NCBI GenBank assembly: GCA_965153455.1
Contig: OZ234504.1
Coordinates: forward strand, 6,324,001-6,388,000
DNA length: 64,000 nucleotides
Origin: Sphagnum compactum
Taxonomy: Eukaryota; Bryophyta; Sphagnopsida; Sphagnales
Direction: 5' to 3'
Shown piece after piece: positions 11,875 to 23,500 of the stretch. Numbering within the stretch: position 1 is the first letter of the stretch; each line of letters starts with the position of its first letter. The position numbers and the translations under genes are program-made. Under the pieces are notes generated by a model. It worked only from the letters and a program-made list of their open reading frames with translations, made no database searches and was not told the origin of the DNA.

Positions 11875-14800
11875 CATTGTCAACAGAGTGTGTAACTTCA
11901 TAAGAACTCTCAATGTCTCCTGAGATTGAACTGCCAGCCAACTTCGGTGAAGATACAATCCCAATTGAGGGGATAGGTGCAGGGTTGTTGGCCGACCCAA
12001 CTATATTCAGCAATAGCTCCTCCACTTGCAAGGCAGTTGCATCTCGATTCGACTTTGTTAAAGTGAAAATTGCTGCAGGAGAGACTAAATTTCACTATAC
12101 TTTCTCAAGCACTTAGCTTTCTGCTGACATTTTCTACTTCATCCTTCTGCATATCCCCATTTGAATTAAAATACTTCCTTATTGAACGTTAGAATTGCAG
12201 TGTTTAATGGTACTAAATAGCTGGCTTCAACACAGAGTTCTGATAAATAAATGAAATTCTTTACCTGACATAGTAACCTACACAACAAACACCAAGAATG
12301 CTAAATATGGACAGATATCATTGTCCAAAACATGCTAGCACAGGGAACAGATTCAAACAATGCTATAACCACACAGGTATTGCAGACAACTGCCACAACT
12401 TCGATACCATAATGAATGAAGCATGGCAAAAACTGGGACCGTGTTAAAGGCTTGAACAGCATAGAGAAGAACAAAATATAGCATCAAAACAAAGACAAGG
12501 CCATGCCCAAGGTATGTGAGAGATGCAACTGATTATGTAATGCTCTGCAGCTTGTCCTACCTGTGTCAGGGCGTTGTTTGATAGCTTCAACAAATGGCAG
12601 ATCATGGCCATATCTACATGCAGGGAGAGAGCCAAAGACCTGCTCCCACCCATTGCCCTTAACTCAATATGTAGCAGCAGCTTTTGAGTTTTGAGTGAAA
12701 CCAACATTCCAGACTATCTGATCAATGGACTGAAAGGAAATCATCACAAAGAAACAGGCTAAGCACATAGTCTTACAGCCACTTGAGGAGAAGCAAGTAA
12801 GGCCATAAGTTTATCCCTGAAGCGTTCACTCTCTAGTTCCATGCGTCCCACCTGAGAACAAAGAAGGTTTGGTCGAACCTTCACTTCCATTAAAACACTG
12901 ATTCATCAAAAATTTATCCAAAGGAAAAAGCAAAGGAGCAGTGCTGACATTGTCAAATGAGCTCGTCTGTCACATATGTCCATGTCAATAGTTCTCCAGT
13001 GGAGGTCTTTTGTAAAGCAGCTTTCTGAAATATAAGTTATTGAAGCTTCACAAACCTCATCAATAACATGTAATTTGATAGCCTTGTTTGGTTCCAGCAA
13101 TGGCAGAACCAGGCTCTCAAAAGCCTCCATGGCAAAGTAGAACTTTCCTACCTGTAAGGCAAGCATCCATAATGTTCTTACTCAGTACATTGGAAGAAGA
13201 GAAACCATAACAAAAAGATTCATATAATGGTCCACTCACATAGTCAATTGTGTGCTATCTTTGGAAGGAACCTGCAAGATCATTTGGTGCATGTAGATAA
13301 AATGCATGACCTTCTCAAACTTCCAAATGGTATCACTCCCTGCCTGAATGAAAGCAAATATGGTGAAGAGATCTGACTCACCTTAGGACCACACCCTCTC
13401 CTCAATCTTGACAGTGGAGCCTGCTCCCCTGACAATGTTTCTGGTGCCATACATAACCAGCTACTTGTGAGTCAGAGACTAGAATCTGCCACAAATCCAT
13501 CTATCATACCTCAAACTTAATAAGACCAAGAGACTTAGATAACTGATCTAACTTGATGACAAAACACTTCCGCATTAAACGCTGCTATTTTATACCAAAT
13601 GACCAACAGCCTTGAGATCAGTGGGCGTTTGCTCAAGACTGAATGTAGAAGACCATAGCCTGCACTTGACAAAGATAATGTCAAGAGAAGAAAGAAGAGT
13701 GTGCCCAACATACCCACCTACATCAAGCCCGATCTTTTCACCTGTCTTCGAATTGTGAGCCTCATGGGTGTAGAAGCCAGTTACCATGTCCTTTGGCAGC
13801 TTCTTGACAGCATTTACCACCAACCTGCAGACCAATTCCCTTACTATGTCTTTCATAGAAGAAACCTGGGAGAGGCCGGGTGAAGAGGTACTCTAGCATG
13901 TCAGCATTTCAAACTCCAAGAGATGACAAGTCTCTAGTCTCAGCTACCACAACCCTCTCTCTAAGTACTCATGATTAATTGGTGAAGCAAATCATGCCTG
14001 GTCTCCTTCTGCCTTCTCTTTGGAGGTTAGAGTGTAAGTACAGCATTAACTGTTGCTTCAAGGGAAGTAAACTTACGAAGTTTTGCCCACACCTTTGCAT
14101 CCATGCCATTCCCCCAAGCAAAACAACAGATGTAAAAAGTTAGCAACTCAACATACAGACTTGATCAATCAGGTATAGCTCGCAAGGCTCACAAGTGTTA
14201 CTGAAAACTGACACTTCAAACTGTAACTGAAATATGTACAACACTATGTCAAGAGCCCTAAAAATATTGGCATCCTATACCTCTTTACACCAAACAAGCA
14301 CTCTCCTCAAGCCACAAGCATTGCATCTCTGACCCTAGGTGAGATTCATTTGTGAGAATAGCTTAGGTCTGGCTGCCAATACATTCCCGCACAAAAATCC
14401 TCAATATACTACTGGATTGGAATACAACTGAAGAGAAAAAGTCTGCAAAAATTTGAGGTGAGCACTGGTCCCAGTAACACCTAAACCAAACACAGCAGAA
14501 GAGAGTGCCATCTTAACTTTTCTGACTGTTCACAAACTGCCAGAACTTCATTGTGTAAGGCAGGGACAAGCTGCTGTCACACGCAATGACTTCATGAGCT
14601 CAAAACAGTGGATGTAGGCAAGTACAGAACATGTTCAATTGCTTGCTCTGACATAAAAGATGACAGTTCTCACATCCATTCAAAGTTGGATCAAAATATA
14701 TTCCAGTGTACAATCTTACCTACTTTTGTATACCCAACCCAGCATTAGGAAGACAAAATCTCAACCTGAGGTAGCATATGAGGAGAAGAACAGTGTCAAG

Positions 14801-15898
14801 ATGCAGACAAAACTGTCCCCATGAAAACATCAACCTAAATATAATACTTCTAGATCATGTGACAATGCTCATAAAATGTAAAACTGTCAAAACTCTCAAG
14901 GTTCTTTACATCTCTGCTTGCAAAGTCACAGAAGTCCCTAGTTTTTCTCACGGTTTGGACAACTCATTCGCACATTGATTGATCCTAGTAGAGCTCGTAC
15001 CCGTATGTGACCTCTGGAGGAAAAAAAGGAAACAGAAAAAGAATGTCTGTGTGAAAGCACCAGCCTTGATATGAATACTGGTTCATGTGACAATGCTTGT
15101 AAAACCTAAAACTGTCATTACTCCCAAGGTTATTTACATCTCTTCTTGCAAAGTCACTGAAGTCCCTAGTTTTTCTCGTGGTTTGAACAACTTGTTCATG
15201 CAGTGATTGATCCTAGTAGAACTTGTACCAGTATACCAGCTCTGGAGGGAAAAAAAGAAACAGAAAATGAATGTCTGCATGAAAGCGTCAGCCTTGCTAT
15301 GAATACTGCTACATATGTCAATGCTTGTCAAACCCTAAAACTGTCAAACTCTCAAGGTCATTTACATCTGCTTGCAAAATCACAGAAGCCCCTAGTTTCT
15401 CACAGTTTGGACTCATTCACACAGTGATTGATCCTAGTACAACTTGTAACAGTATACAAGCTCCGGAGGGGAAAAAAAGAAACAGAAAAAGAATGTCTGC
15501 ATGAAAGCATTAGCCTCGCTATGAACTACATGTGACAATGCTCATAAAACCCTAAACTGCCCTAAACTATCAAAGCTCCTTAGTTCATTTACATCTCTGC
15601 TTGCAAAGTCACAAAAGTCCCGAGTTTCTTACAGTTTTGAACGACTCAGTCACACATTAATTAATCCTAGTAGAACTTGTACCAGTACACGAGCTCTGAA
15701 GCCCCCCCCCCAAAATAAAACACAAAACGATCAAGAGACAGCCAAAAAAAAAAAAAAAACGGAAGAAAAGATTGCCCAATAAGAGTGATGATTGGCATAG
15801 TAGTCAAACAAACCGGGCTGGCCAGTGACGAAGACGTTGATGGCAGAGGAGGCCGGTTGGTCGGCGCCATCGAGCAGCAGAGCATCAGTGCTCACCAT
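11875..15898 (-). CDS. THEP1/NTPCR-type nucleoside triphosphatase gene
   Basis: THEP1-family proteins are P-loop NTPases that hydrolyse ATP, GTP and other nucleotides; their cellular role in plants is poorly known. Exons in coding order: 15814-15898, 14077-14092, 13718-13824, 13382-13440, 13056-13151, 12777-12851, then 12561-12613 and 11875-12072. Splice sites and phases agree for the first six and for the last two. Together they read INVFVTGQPGVGKTS (P-loop), DMVTGFYTHEA, IGLDVETLSGEQAPLSRL, VGKFYFAMEAFE, KLHVIDEVGRMELESE (Walker B region), YGHDLPFVEAIKQRPDT and AIFTLTKSNRDATALQVEEL, in the family order. The start is the ATG at 15898, the first in frame. The segment between VA at 12777 and YGHD at 12613, where the family has a short GTIP-type strand, is unresolved: 12640-12713 fits in phase but does not resemble it. 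The C-terminus beyond 11875 is unknown. Confidence 0.88.
14077..14092 (-). other. 16-nt microexon encoding the P-loop core
   Basis: The minus-strand exon GTGTGGGCAAAACTTC is bounded by AAAG and by a perfect GTAAGT donor. It joins exon 1 (ending in one base of a Gly codon) to exon 3 (starting with the last base of a Ser codon) and supplies VGKT plus parts of the flanking codons. Without it the Walker A motif would be missing and the frame lost. The polypyrimidine tract before it is weak. Confidence 0.8.
14856..15740. repeat. Tandem repeat, about four copies of 217-228 bp
   Basis: Copies begin at about 14856, 15084, 15312 and 15529 with CATGTGACAATGCT or a close variant. Each contains the phrases AAAACTGTCAA, TTTACATCTCTGCTTGCAAA, GTCCCTAGTTTTTCTC and GATTGATCCTAGTA. 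The copies differ by scattered substitutions and small indels. The array lies wholly inside intron 1 of the THEP1-type gene. Confidence 0.9.
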
Positions 15899-16329
15899 CA
15901 CCACGACTCCTGGCTTCTCATCCAATTGCTTCAAACAACCAAAAGAAAACCACCGCTCTTTCCTAATCCTAAAACCTCCTCCACACTTCTTTTTTGGTTT
16001 TTATTTCCCCCCCTTTTTGGTACAAGGCGATCAATTCTCTACTGTCAGCAACTGCAGTCCAACAGAGCCTCGGGAAAGGACTTTTAGGTGAAGATGAGAT
16101 GAGATTCTGTTGTGAAGCGTAGAAGCCGCAGTGCGAGGCAGCAAGCGTGCAGTAACAGAGCAGCAAAAGCAAGCGGTGTGCAAAACTCGCCAAAAGTACA
16201 GAAGAAAAGAGAAGGGACAAAAATAGAGGAACGCACAAGTTGCTCAATTGTGTTGAGCCCCCTTTTTTTGGTTAGTGTTAAGAAATATCTCAGATCCTCT
16301 GTAAATGTTATCAATGGGCTAACACGTAA
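15899..16329. promoter_or_regulatory. Probable 5' leader and promoter of the THEP1-type gene
   Basis: This is the stretch upstream of the minus-strand start codon. It holds an out-of-frame ATG at about 15921 (minus strand) ahead of the chosen start, which could act as a short upstream reading frame. No clear TATA box was identified. The promoter role is inferred from position only. Confidence 0.35.
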
Positions 16330-16693
16330 AAGCATCTCCAGCTGTGCTCAGTATGTGACCCTGCGAAAATATTTTTCATGTCCAAGTTTAGTTATGTACT
16401 CTTTTTCAACTCCACCCATAAAACTGAAACTGAGACCCCAAATGGTCAGGAGACTACTGATAAGAAACCAGTAGATGAATCATTATGATCGGCCAATCAG
16501 AAACACTGAGCAGCAGTTAGATCATATTTATTACTCTCTTTTCTTTTCTGTAGGTGCAAAGCACTGCTACTACGCCATTTACCAGCCACGGCAGAGTGGC
16601 CAATTATGCCGAGCCAAAACCGGCCTACATTGGATTTTCTTCGTTCAATTTTACTGTCCAGGATCACATACTGAGCCAGCCCTGGAGATGCTC
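16330..16693. mobile_element. MITE of PIF/Harbinger type
   Basis: Inverted terminal repeats of about 35 bp face each other. The left end reads AAGCATCTCCAGC, then GCTCAGTATGTGACCCTG; the right end, reverse-complemented, reads GAGCATCTCCAGG, then GCTCAGTATGTGATCCTGG. Both ends are flanked by TAA (16327-16329 and 16694-16696), which fits the 3-bp TWA target duplication of PIF/Harbinger elements. At 364 bp it is too short to code for a transposase. Confidence 0.75.
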
Positions 16694-16696
16694 TAA

Positions 16697-17306
16697 CATA
16701 CTATAGAATGCAACCCGTGGAATGGGTGATTTTTTTGGGGCAAAATTTCGTCATTTTGTGAAAATTATTTTCAAAAAAGAAGATTCCGTCACAAATTCCC
16801 TGTTTATTTTTTTTTAAAAAAGTCTCCATTGTTTTAAATAGCTAAAAATCGCCAAAATCTTCAAGTTTCTTACATTATGAAAATGTGCTTATTAAGATTT
16901 TTATACTTTTATTTCTGCCTCAGTGCATGATTTGGCCTCAATAACTGCAGAATCTGCCATTGAGGGAAACTGGGCACCATCGTTTCTTTGTGTTTTTTTT
17001 TTTGGGTGGCGATTTTTCGCCGTTTGGTGATTTTTTCTTCAAAAGAATAAATATTTTGTCAAATGTTCCATTTTCCCCCCCCCAAAATAATGAATTAAAA
17101 TTCTAAAAAACTGCCATGTTTTTTACACATTATTCAAGCAAGTGTGACCAGGATATAATAATAATAGGGATTATAATAGTTTTATAAAATTTTCATTCCT
17201 GGTCTAAAACTTGGCTAAATCTCCTTCTGGATGATCATCAACACTGATCACAAAATTGAAAAATAAAAATAGACCTATTATTTATTACCAAGGGGCCAAA
17301 ATCCCT
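16697..17306. other. AT-rich spacer, no gene seen
   Basis: Low-complexity T-rich and A-rich tracts with a repeated phrase (GATTTTTT, CCGTCA/CGCCGT). No coding sequence or structured repeat was recognised. Confidence 0.45.
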
Positions 17307-17625
17307 TACCAGTGACGATCAACTTTTATTTTATTTTATTTTATTTATGTTATCATATTGTTTTCAATAATTCATCATTATTTATGTCACTGTCAAATTT
17401 AATTTAAATTAATATACATTTCATGGACATGAAAATACACATGTTCATTTTTTTTTTTCACATCCAAGTTGATGTGAAAAAAAGAGTGAGATAATTATGA
17501 AATAGAGATAGTTATTAGGAAAGGGTCCATGGACCACCCACCATATGAAGGATTCCAAAAATTCCCCCTTATACCAGCTTCAATTACTCATCATCACTGG
17601 AATTTAATTTTCTATTGAGTTTTAT

Positions 17626-18066
17626 AAGTTTTAACCCTAGGGCTTTAACTATGCCTAGAGTACCTAATGCCCTAGGGTAATGGCTTTCTCAAGTTAAGGA
17701 AGGGGTCTAGGCCTCACATTTCATTTAAGTTTTAGCCCTAGGACTTTTTAACTTTGCTTAGAGTACCTAATGCCCTAGGGCAATGACATAATCAAAATAA
17801 GGGGTCTAAGTAAAGCAATAGCCAAACTTAGCCTCACATTTCGTTTAAGTTTTAAGCCTAGGGCTTTAAAGATGCTTAGAGTACCTAATACCCCTAGGGT
17901 AATGGCATTCTCAAAATAAAGGGTCTAGGTAAAGCACAGTCAAGCTTTGTTTCACATTTCATTTAAGTTTTAACCCTAGGGCTTTAACTATGCCTAGAGT
18001 ACCTAATACCCCTAGGGGTAGTGGCTTCCTCAAAATAAGGGGCCTAGGTAAAGCACAACCAAGCTT
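17626..18066. repeat. Tandem module, about four copies of 100-120 bp
   Basis: Copies begin near 17629, 17727, 17847 and 17965 with AAGTTTTAACCCTAGGGCTTT or a variant. Each continues with TAGAGTACCTAATGCCC, AATGGC and GGGTCTAGG, and the next copy is preceded by CTCACATTTCATTTAAG. The CCCTAGGG phrase looks telomere-like but is not a TTTAGGG array. A related degenerate stretch occurs on the other strand at about 23860-23960. Confidence 0.7.
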
Positions 18067-18076
18067 ATTAGGCCCA

Positions 18077-18350
18077 CTTTAGACAAGGGTCCAGGGTCCA
18101 AATTCCTAGGAACCAATTTGGACTGATTTGAAGCAAATTGAATCCTTGAGTTGGACTGTAGCTTGGGTCCCTAGCTTGATTCTTAGTTCTCCAAATTAGG
18201 AGCTCTCCTTTTAGCACTCGTGTTTTGGTCCAAACCAATTGGTTTAGCCTCAATTTGCCACTTTTTGGTCTTGGACCCTCGTCTAAAGGCCTTGGGACCA
18301 ATAAGATTGCTTGAATTCATTGGTTCCTGGACCTTGGACCCTCGTCTAAA
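18077..18350. mobile_element. Small foldback element (MITE-like)
   Basis: Outer inverted repeats read CTTTAGACAAGGGTCCA on the left and, reverse-complemented, CTTTAGACGAGGGTCCA on the right. Inner sequence including CCTAGGAACCAAT / ATTGGTTCCTGG continues the pairing. A third copy of the right-end phrase lies just inside at about 18275. No clear target duplication. Confidence 0.5.
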
Positions 18351-20530
18351 GTCGCCCTAAGGTCTCACATTTTGCCAATGGCCCATCTCACTGTAAAGTA
18401 AAAAGACGAATGATAAATTAGAACATTCTTACACCAAAGGGTTATGATTTGTAGGCTAAAGCTCAAGGACCAGGGTAATATTGAAATAAGTGACTTGCCC
18501 AAGGCACAAGCCAAGGGCGCATCCCACATTTCGGTAATGTTCGGTCCAAGGGCTTTTACCTGATGTAAAATACTGGGTGAAATTATTTTTTTTCCATTTT
18601 TTTTCCATCTTTATTGTAAAATGGTATTATTTTACAAAATTTAGCATTATAAATTGACAATTGAAAGAGGTGGATTGCTTTAATGGAGCTTGATATTTAC
18701 ATTAAAAGATCAAAAGAGATATTCAGCAAACAATGTGCAAAAAATCGGCAATTGAATACAAATTAAGTTTATGTTCTCTTAAAACTTTTAGATTTAAGAA
18801 AGGAAACAAATTCAAGGAAATCAACAAATTGCAAATATATAAAGCACACAGCAATTAATTTCATTGTGATTATTGAATCCAAATCTTAGTGTCTATGAGT
18901 CAAACAATGTTTTTTTTGTGGAATTTTTTTTAGGGGGAACATTTGAAGTTCAAATCAATGTAAATTCAAATTTAAAAAGAAAAAGGAAAATTCAGCAAAA
19001 GTTCAAGATTAAAAATCTGAGTTTTTTATATATAAAAAAGGAGAGTCTAATAATAATTTTTTTGATTTTTGACACTATAATATTGCAAATCACAATCTTG
19101 AAACATGGAGTGGAAGCACTAAAATTAAAAATAATCAAACTTTGAACATAGCCCATCACCATTAATATGCATTTTTCTCAAATCAAAAATCCCATGGCTA
19201 AGCCTTGAGGTCAAATAACAAAGTCAAAAAGAAAGTGGAAATGAACCCAAAAATGATGCTAAACCAATAGTGAAAAAGATGTAAATAAAACTCACTCATG
19301 AAAAATTGTGACATTGAAAAATGTGGTGAACAAACTTGATAGTGAAAAGATTTGAAAATAAAAGCAATATGGTGAAAAAACTTGTCAATAAAGAAAAATA
19401 TAATAGATGCACTATTAGCAATGTTTAAGTAATGTTATACACTTTGATGAATAGTTCAAATCTTCCATTCATCATTAAAGCAAATGGTTATGATGTGAAA
19501 ATTTGTCCAAATTGATTCAATTTAATTGTTGAAAATTTTCATGTGTTTTATAAACTTAGTTGTTTTTAGTGTTTTTTTGCACCTTACAATGAAGTTCTTT
19601 GTGATCAAAGTTTTGTGCATCTACAATGTAACTCTAGTACCTTGTTGAATTGCTCTTTTGATTTTCTCACCTTTTTTCACATTGGTCTTATTTTTCTTGC
19701 ATCATTAAATAACCATCATTTGTTTTTTTTGCATCATTGATTCTTCATTGGGAACATAATCTCCTTTTTTTCCATGCTTATTTTGTATAGGTTTGTTCTT
19801 TGTGATGTTTTAGATTATCATGACGGTTTTTATGTGTGAACTAAGTTCTAGTTTTTCATTTTGTTTTGCTACTTATAATTTTGTGATGCGTGGTGGTCCT
19901 TTCAATCTTGTGACACATGTAGATTAGTTGTTTGGTTTGTGTTTTGTTAAAAAAAATTCTTGCATCACTTGATTTTATTATTTTATTTTTATTTTTTTGT
20001 ATATGATCATCATTTTTTGGGGTGTTTATTGTTTACATTGGTTATAGTAGTGACCATAAAACTTCTTATTTGGCTTGGGCTACAAATATAAACATTGAAA
20101 TTATACATGTTTTAATTCATTTTTACTTCTACGAAAATTCCAATGACGAATAATTGGAATTGGTATATGGGGGATTTTTTGGAATCCTTCATGTGGTCAT
20201 CCATGGACCATTCCAAACACAATTTTAGAAAGAACTATTTCATTTTCAAACCTAACTACTTTATTTATTTCTTAATAACTACTTCCTTTTCCTATTAACT
20301 TTCTTAATAACTATCTCCCACCTTTTCTAACAATTACCTCCATTTTATAAGTACCCCATTTTTTCCCTATCCACCAACAAGGATATGAAAAATAAAATTA
20401 ACACACGTCTTTTCATGTCCATGAAATTTATATTAATTTAAATTTAATTTGACATTGACATAAATAATAAAATTATTACAAAAATGGAAACATAAGAAAT
20501 AAAATAAAATAGTGGATCGGCACTAGTAGT

Positions 20531-23500
20531 GCATAATAACATGGAGTTCAAATTGCTAATATATATTCTGGACACTTAAAGATTCCATATCTATCTACAT
20601 CTTCTTTATGTTCAATCAAACTTTTTTTTATAAATTTTTTTCATTAAAAAAAACATTCCATGGACCGAAGATTTTTAAAAAAAATCCTTTGTAATTAATT
20701 TCATCTATTTTTTGTTTTGTATATGTAAGTGTGTTTTTGTTATTATTCAATAATCAAGTTACCAATCCAATTGTTTAGTTTTTGTTTTGTTTATATAAGT
20801 AGAGGTAAAATTTAAATTGTTTTACAAGATTATTTTATTTATTTATTTTTGACAATATGATATTTATCATTTAATTGATATGTAATTTTGTTCATTATGT
20901 GTATCTTATAAACTTCTCAAGATTTGAAATTGATTTGTTCATCGTCCATGATGATGACAATGAGGATGATAATCGTTTTGAAATATTAAACATCAAAAAC
21001 TTCCCAACACTTTTAAAATGTTTAATTCATCGTTTGGTTTTTTAATGTAAGTATATTTCTTACATCCTTACACATGTGGTGACAGCCTCAAAGACCAACC
21101 AAATTTGGAAGATGACATTGATAATGGATTACTTTTTAATATTCCAAGATTTTGATCATGTTGAGTGGAGAATGTGAAAGTTGGTGGTCTTAAAAGAAGT
21201 TAACATTCAAAAGTTTGCATTGGGCCACTAATGCATTCGATGCATGAATATGATACAAGAAGTTTGATATTTCTTTGTCCATCAACGATCTTCAAGAGTC
21301 TAATCTTAACTATATGTCTAAATTCATGTTGCAAATCATTGAAAAAACGAGGATTTGTACCCTCCTACTAGGTCTTGACTCCTAACTTCTTGCATTGTTT
21401 TAAAAAGATTTATTGTTTTATTTTTATTTTTTTGTACTTTGCACTTTTCTTCAACTTTTACATTGTGTTAAACATTGGAATGTAGCATTGTGGCTTTGTT
21501 TCATGCATTGAAAAGGGTCACACGATATTAATGAAGAATAAAATCCAATTGTAATCAAGAAATCTATTGGGAGGTTCAATATTGGAACATATGTAACATA
21601 CCAATGTGTTAGAGTGCTTGTTAATGAAACAATTAACAAGTCCATCATGGTTAATCTTGAATGATACATCAAGAAGTCTAATGTTTTCACATTGTTGGAG
21701 AACAAGTTATGTCGAGTGAAAAGAAATGTCAATTTGACACAATTCAAGACCTCAATATAAAGTTGGTTATTCTTGTACTTGAACTTTCTATCTTGGGTGC
21801 AAATGAATTGAAAAGAATTGATAATACCAACTATTTGGTTCATTACGACAAATTTCAGGGAAATTTGTTACAAATACTTTTGAAAGAGGGGATAGTGGGC
21901 GAAAGTAGAAGAAATAAGGGGTGAAACAAAGGGTGACTTTACGGATAACTCTATGATAGACAAGGTTCTTGGCCTTGGCACATGCACATCTAAGCCTTCT
22001 TGAGGCCCTTGCTTTTGCCCCCACTTTGCCCCCAATCAAAAAGACAAATGCAAAAGTTATAAAATCTTTTTTAACACATGTTGGCAGTTTTAGTCGCATT
22101 GAAGCAAGGGTAAATACTAAGTTCTTTTTAACCTTTTTTATTTAAAAGGGGTAAAAATAAAAACCTTTTTAAATTTATTTAATGTTTTATTTTTTTACAA
22201 GATACTCAATTTTAAGATTTAGGTTGTTTTTTAAATTTTAGCATTTTGAGCTTTCTAACTTTTCAGGCTTTTAATATTTTGTGCTATTTCATTTTGTGAA
22301 TGTATAGCTTGCAACAAGTTTTAATTATTCATATTTGAATCTCATAGTTGGTGTTTGCAATGAATTCAATGACAATTGACATTGTATTATTGGTAAAAAC
22401 AATTTCGTGTTGAGATTTTAAGAATTGATTGTCATAAAAGGCAAAAATTAATTCAAACAATAAATTTATTCTTGAAATTTGAGGTACCATTCATTTTCCA
22501 TGTAATGTCTATTTTTGTTCAATTTAAATTCAATTTAAATACATACCTAACATGTACATGTACAAAGATTATAATTTTTTTTTAAATGATAAAAAACCCT
22601 AACCCTAATACATTTTTTAATATTAAGGTTGCATTTATATTTTACATCATACAAAGACACATTCAAAAAAGTTAAAACAAAAAATCATTTAAAAAACAAC
22701 CTTAATGTGTACACATACACAAAGATTATTATTTTTTTGAAATGCAAAAATTGTTGAAAATAACTTCAATCTCAAATATATATTAATGTTGTTGGAGTCT
22801 AAGTCTTGTAAAACAAAAATAAGTTTTTACACTTTGAAAAGTCTCAACTAGAATATTACATAGTTGATAAAACTTTTTACTACAATTAAGTTTTGTAGTA
22901 TTTTTTTATACCTTTGTTGTAGTTTTTTATGTATGACATGCTCTTCTAAACAAAACCTCAAGTGAGAGGATTTGCCTAGTTGGGGCCCAAGTTTAAACCA
23001 TTGCAGGGTAGCCCTCGTGGCAGATTGGGTTGCAAATCTAAGTGTTGGGTTAAGTTCGACTCTTAATTTGACAACATTCATGAATTTCATAAGTGTTGGT
23101 GAGTGAGGGTTTGAGGAAGGGGCTTCAAGAGATGTCCTTTATGCACTAAATCTTTGAACTAGACAAGGCTACAATTAGGCTATGAAATGGGAGGTGGTAA
23201 TTTTGGACAATGAAACTTTGAACTAGTTGGGAAATCTACAATGGGTTTAATCCCATCCGTTTAGAGGTTGGGGTTAGTTATAGGTTATGAGACGAAACTA
23301 AATGCTAAAATTAACCCAAGTGCATGACTTGTCATGTGCAAATAGTTTAGGTGTTTAACAAGGAGTGTGGTTGAAGGCATGGGCATGTAGATGTCAAGGC
23401 AAATCTAGGTGTGAGAGAGAGGTTGCTAATCTAGTCCCCCATTTGCCCCTTTAAATTGTGCATGTGCCCAGCCTTTCTGGCACATTAAATGTGTTGTTTA

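Larger units (their letters stand above)
17307..20530. mobile_element. About 3.2-kb element with long inverted repeats
   Basis: The left arm (17307 to about 17610) and the right arm (about 20130-20530) are reverse complements with scattered differences. Shared landmarks are the outer CAGTGACGATC / CTAGTGCCGATC, then TTTATTTTATTTT, CATTTCATGGACATGAAAA, GGTCCATGGA and ATGAAGGATTCCAAAAA. The right arm has an extra internal insertion. The long arms resemble non-autonomous Mutator-like elements, but no target duplication was clear and no transposase is visible inside. The interior is AT-rich with a tandem module and a foldback element. Confidence 0.7.

Noticed and set aside
17626-18066. Interstitial telomere repeats
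   Set aside because: CCCTAGGG occurs once per 100-120-bp unit and is not part of a TTTAGGG run.
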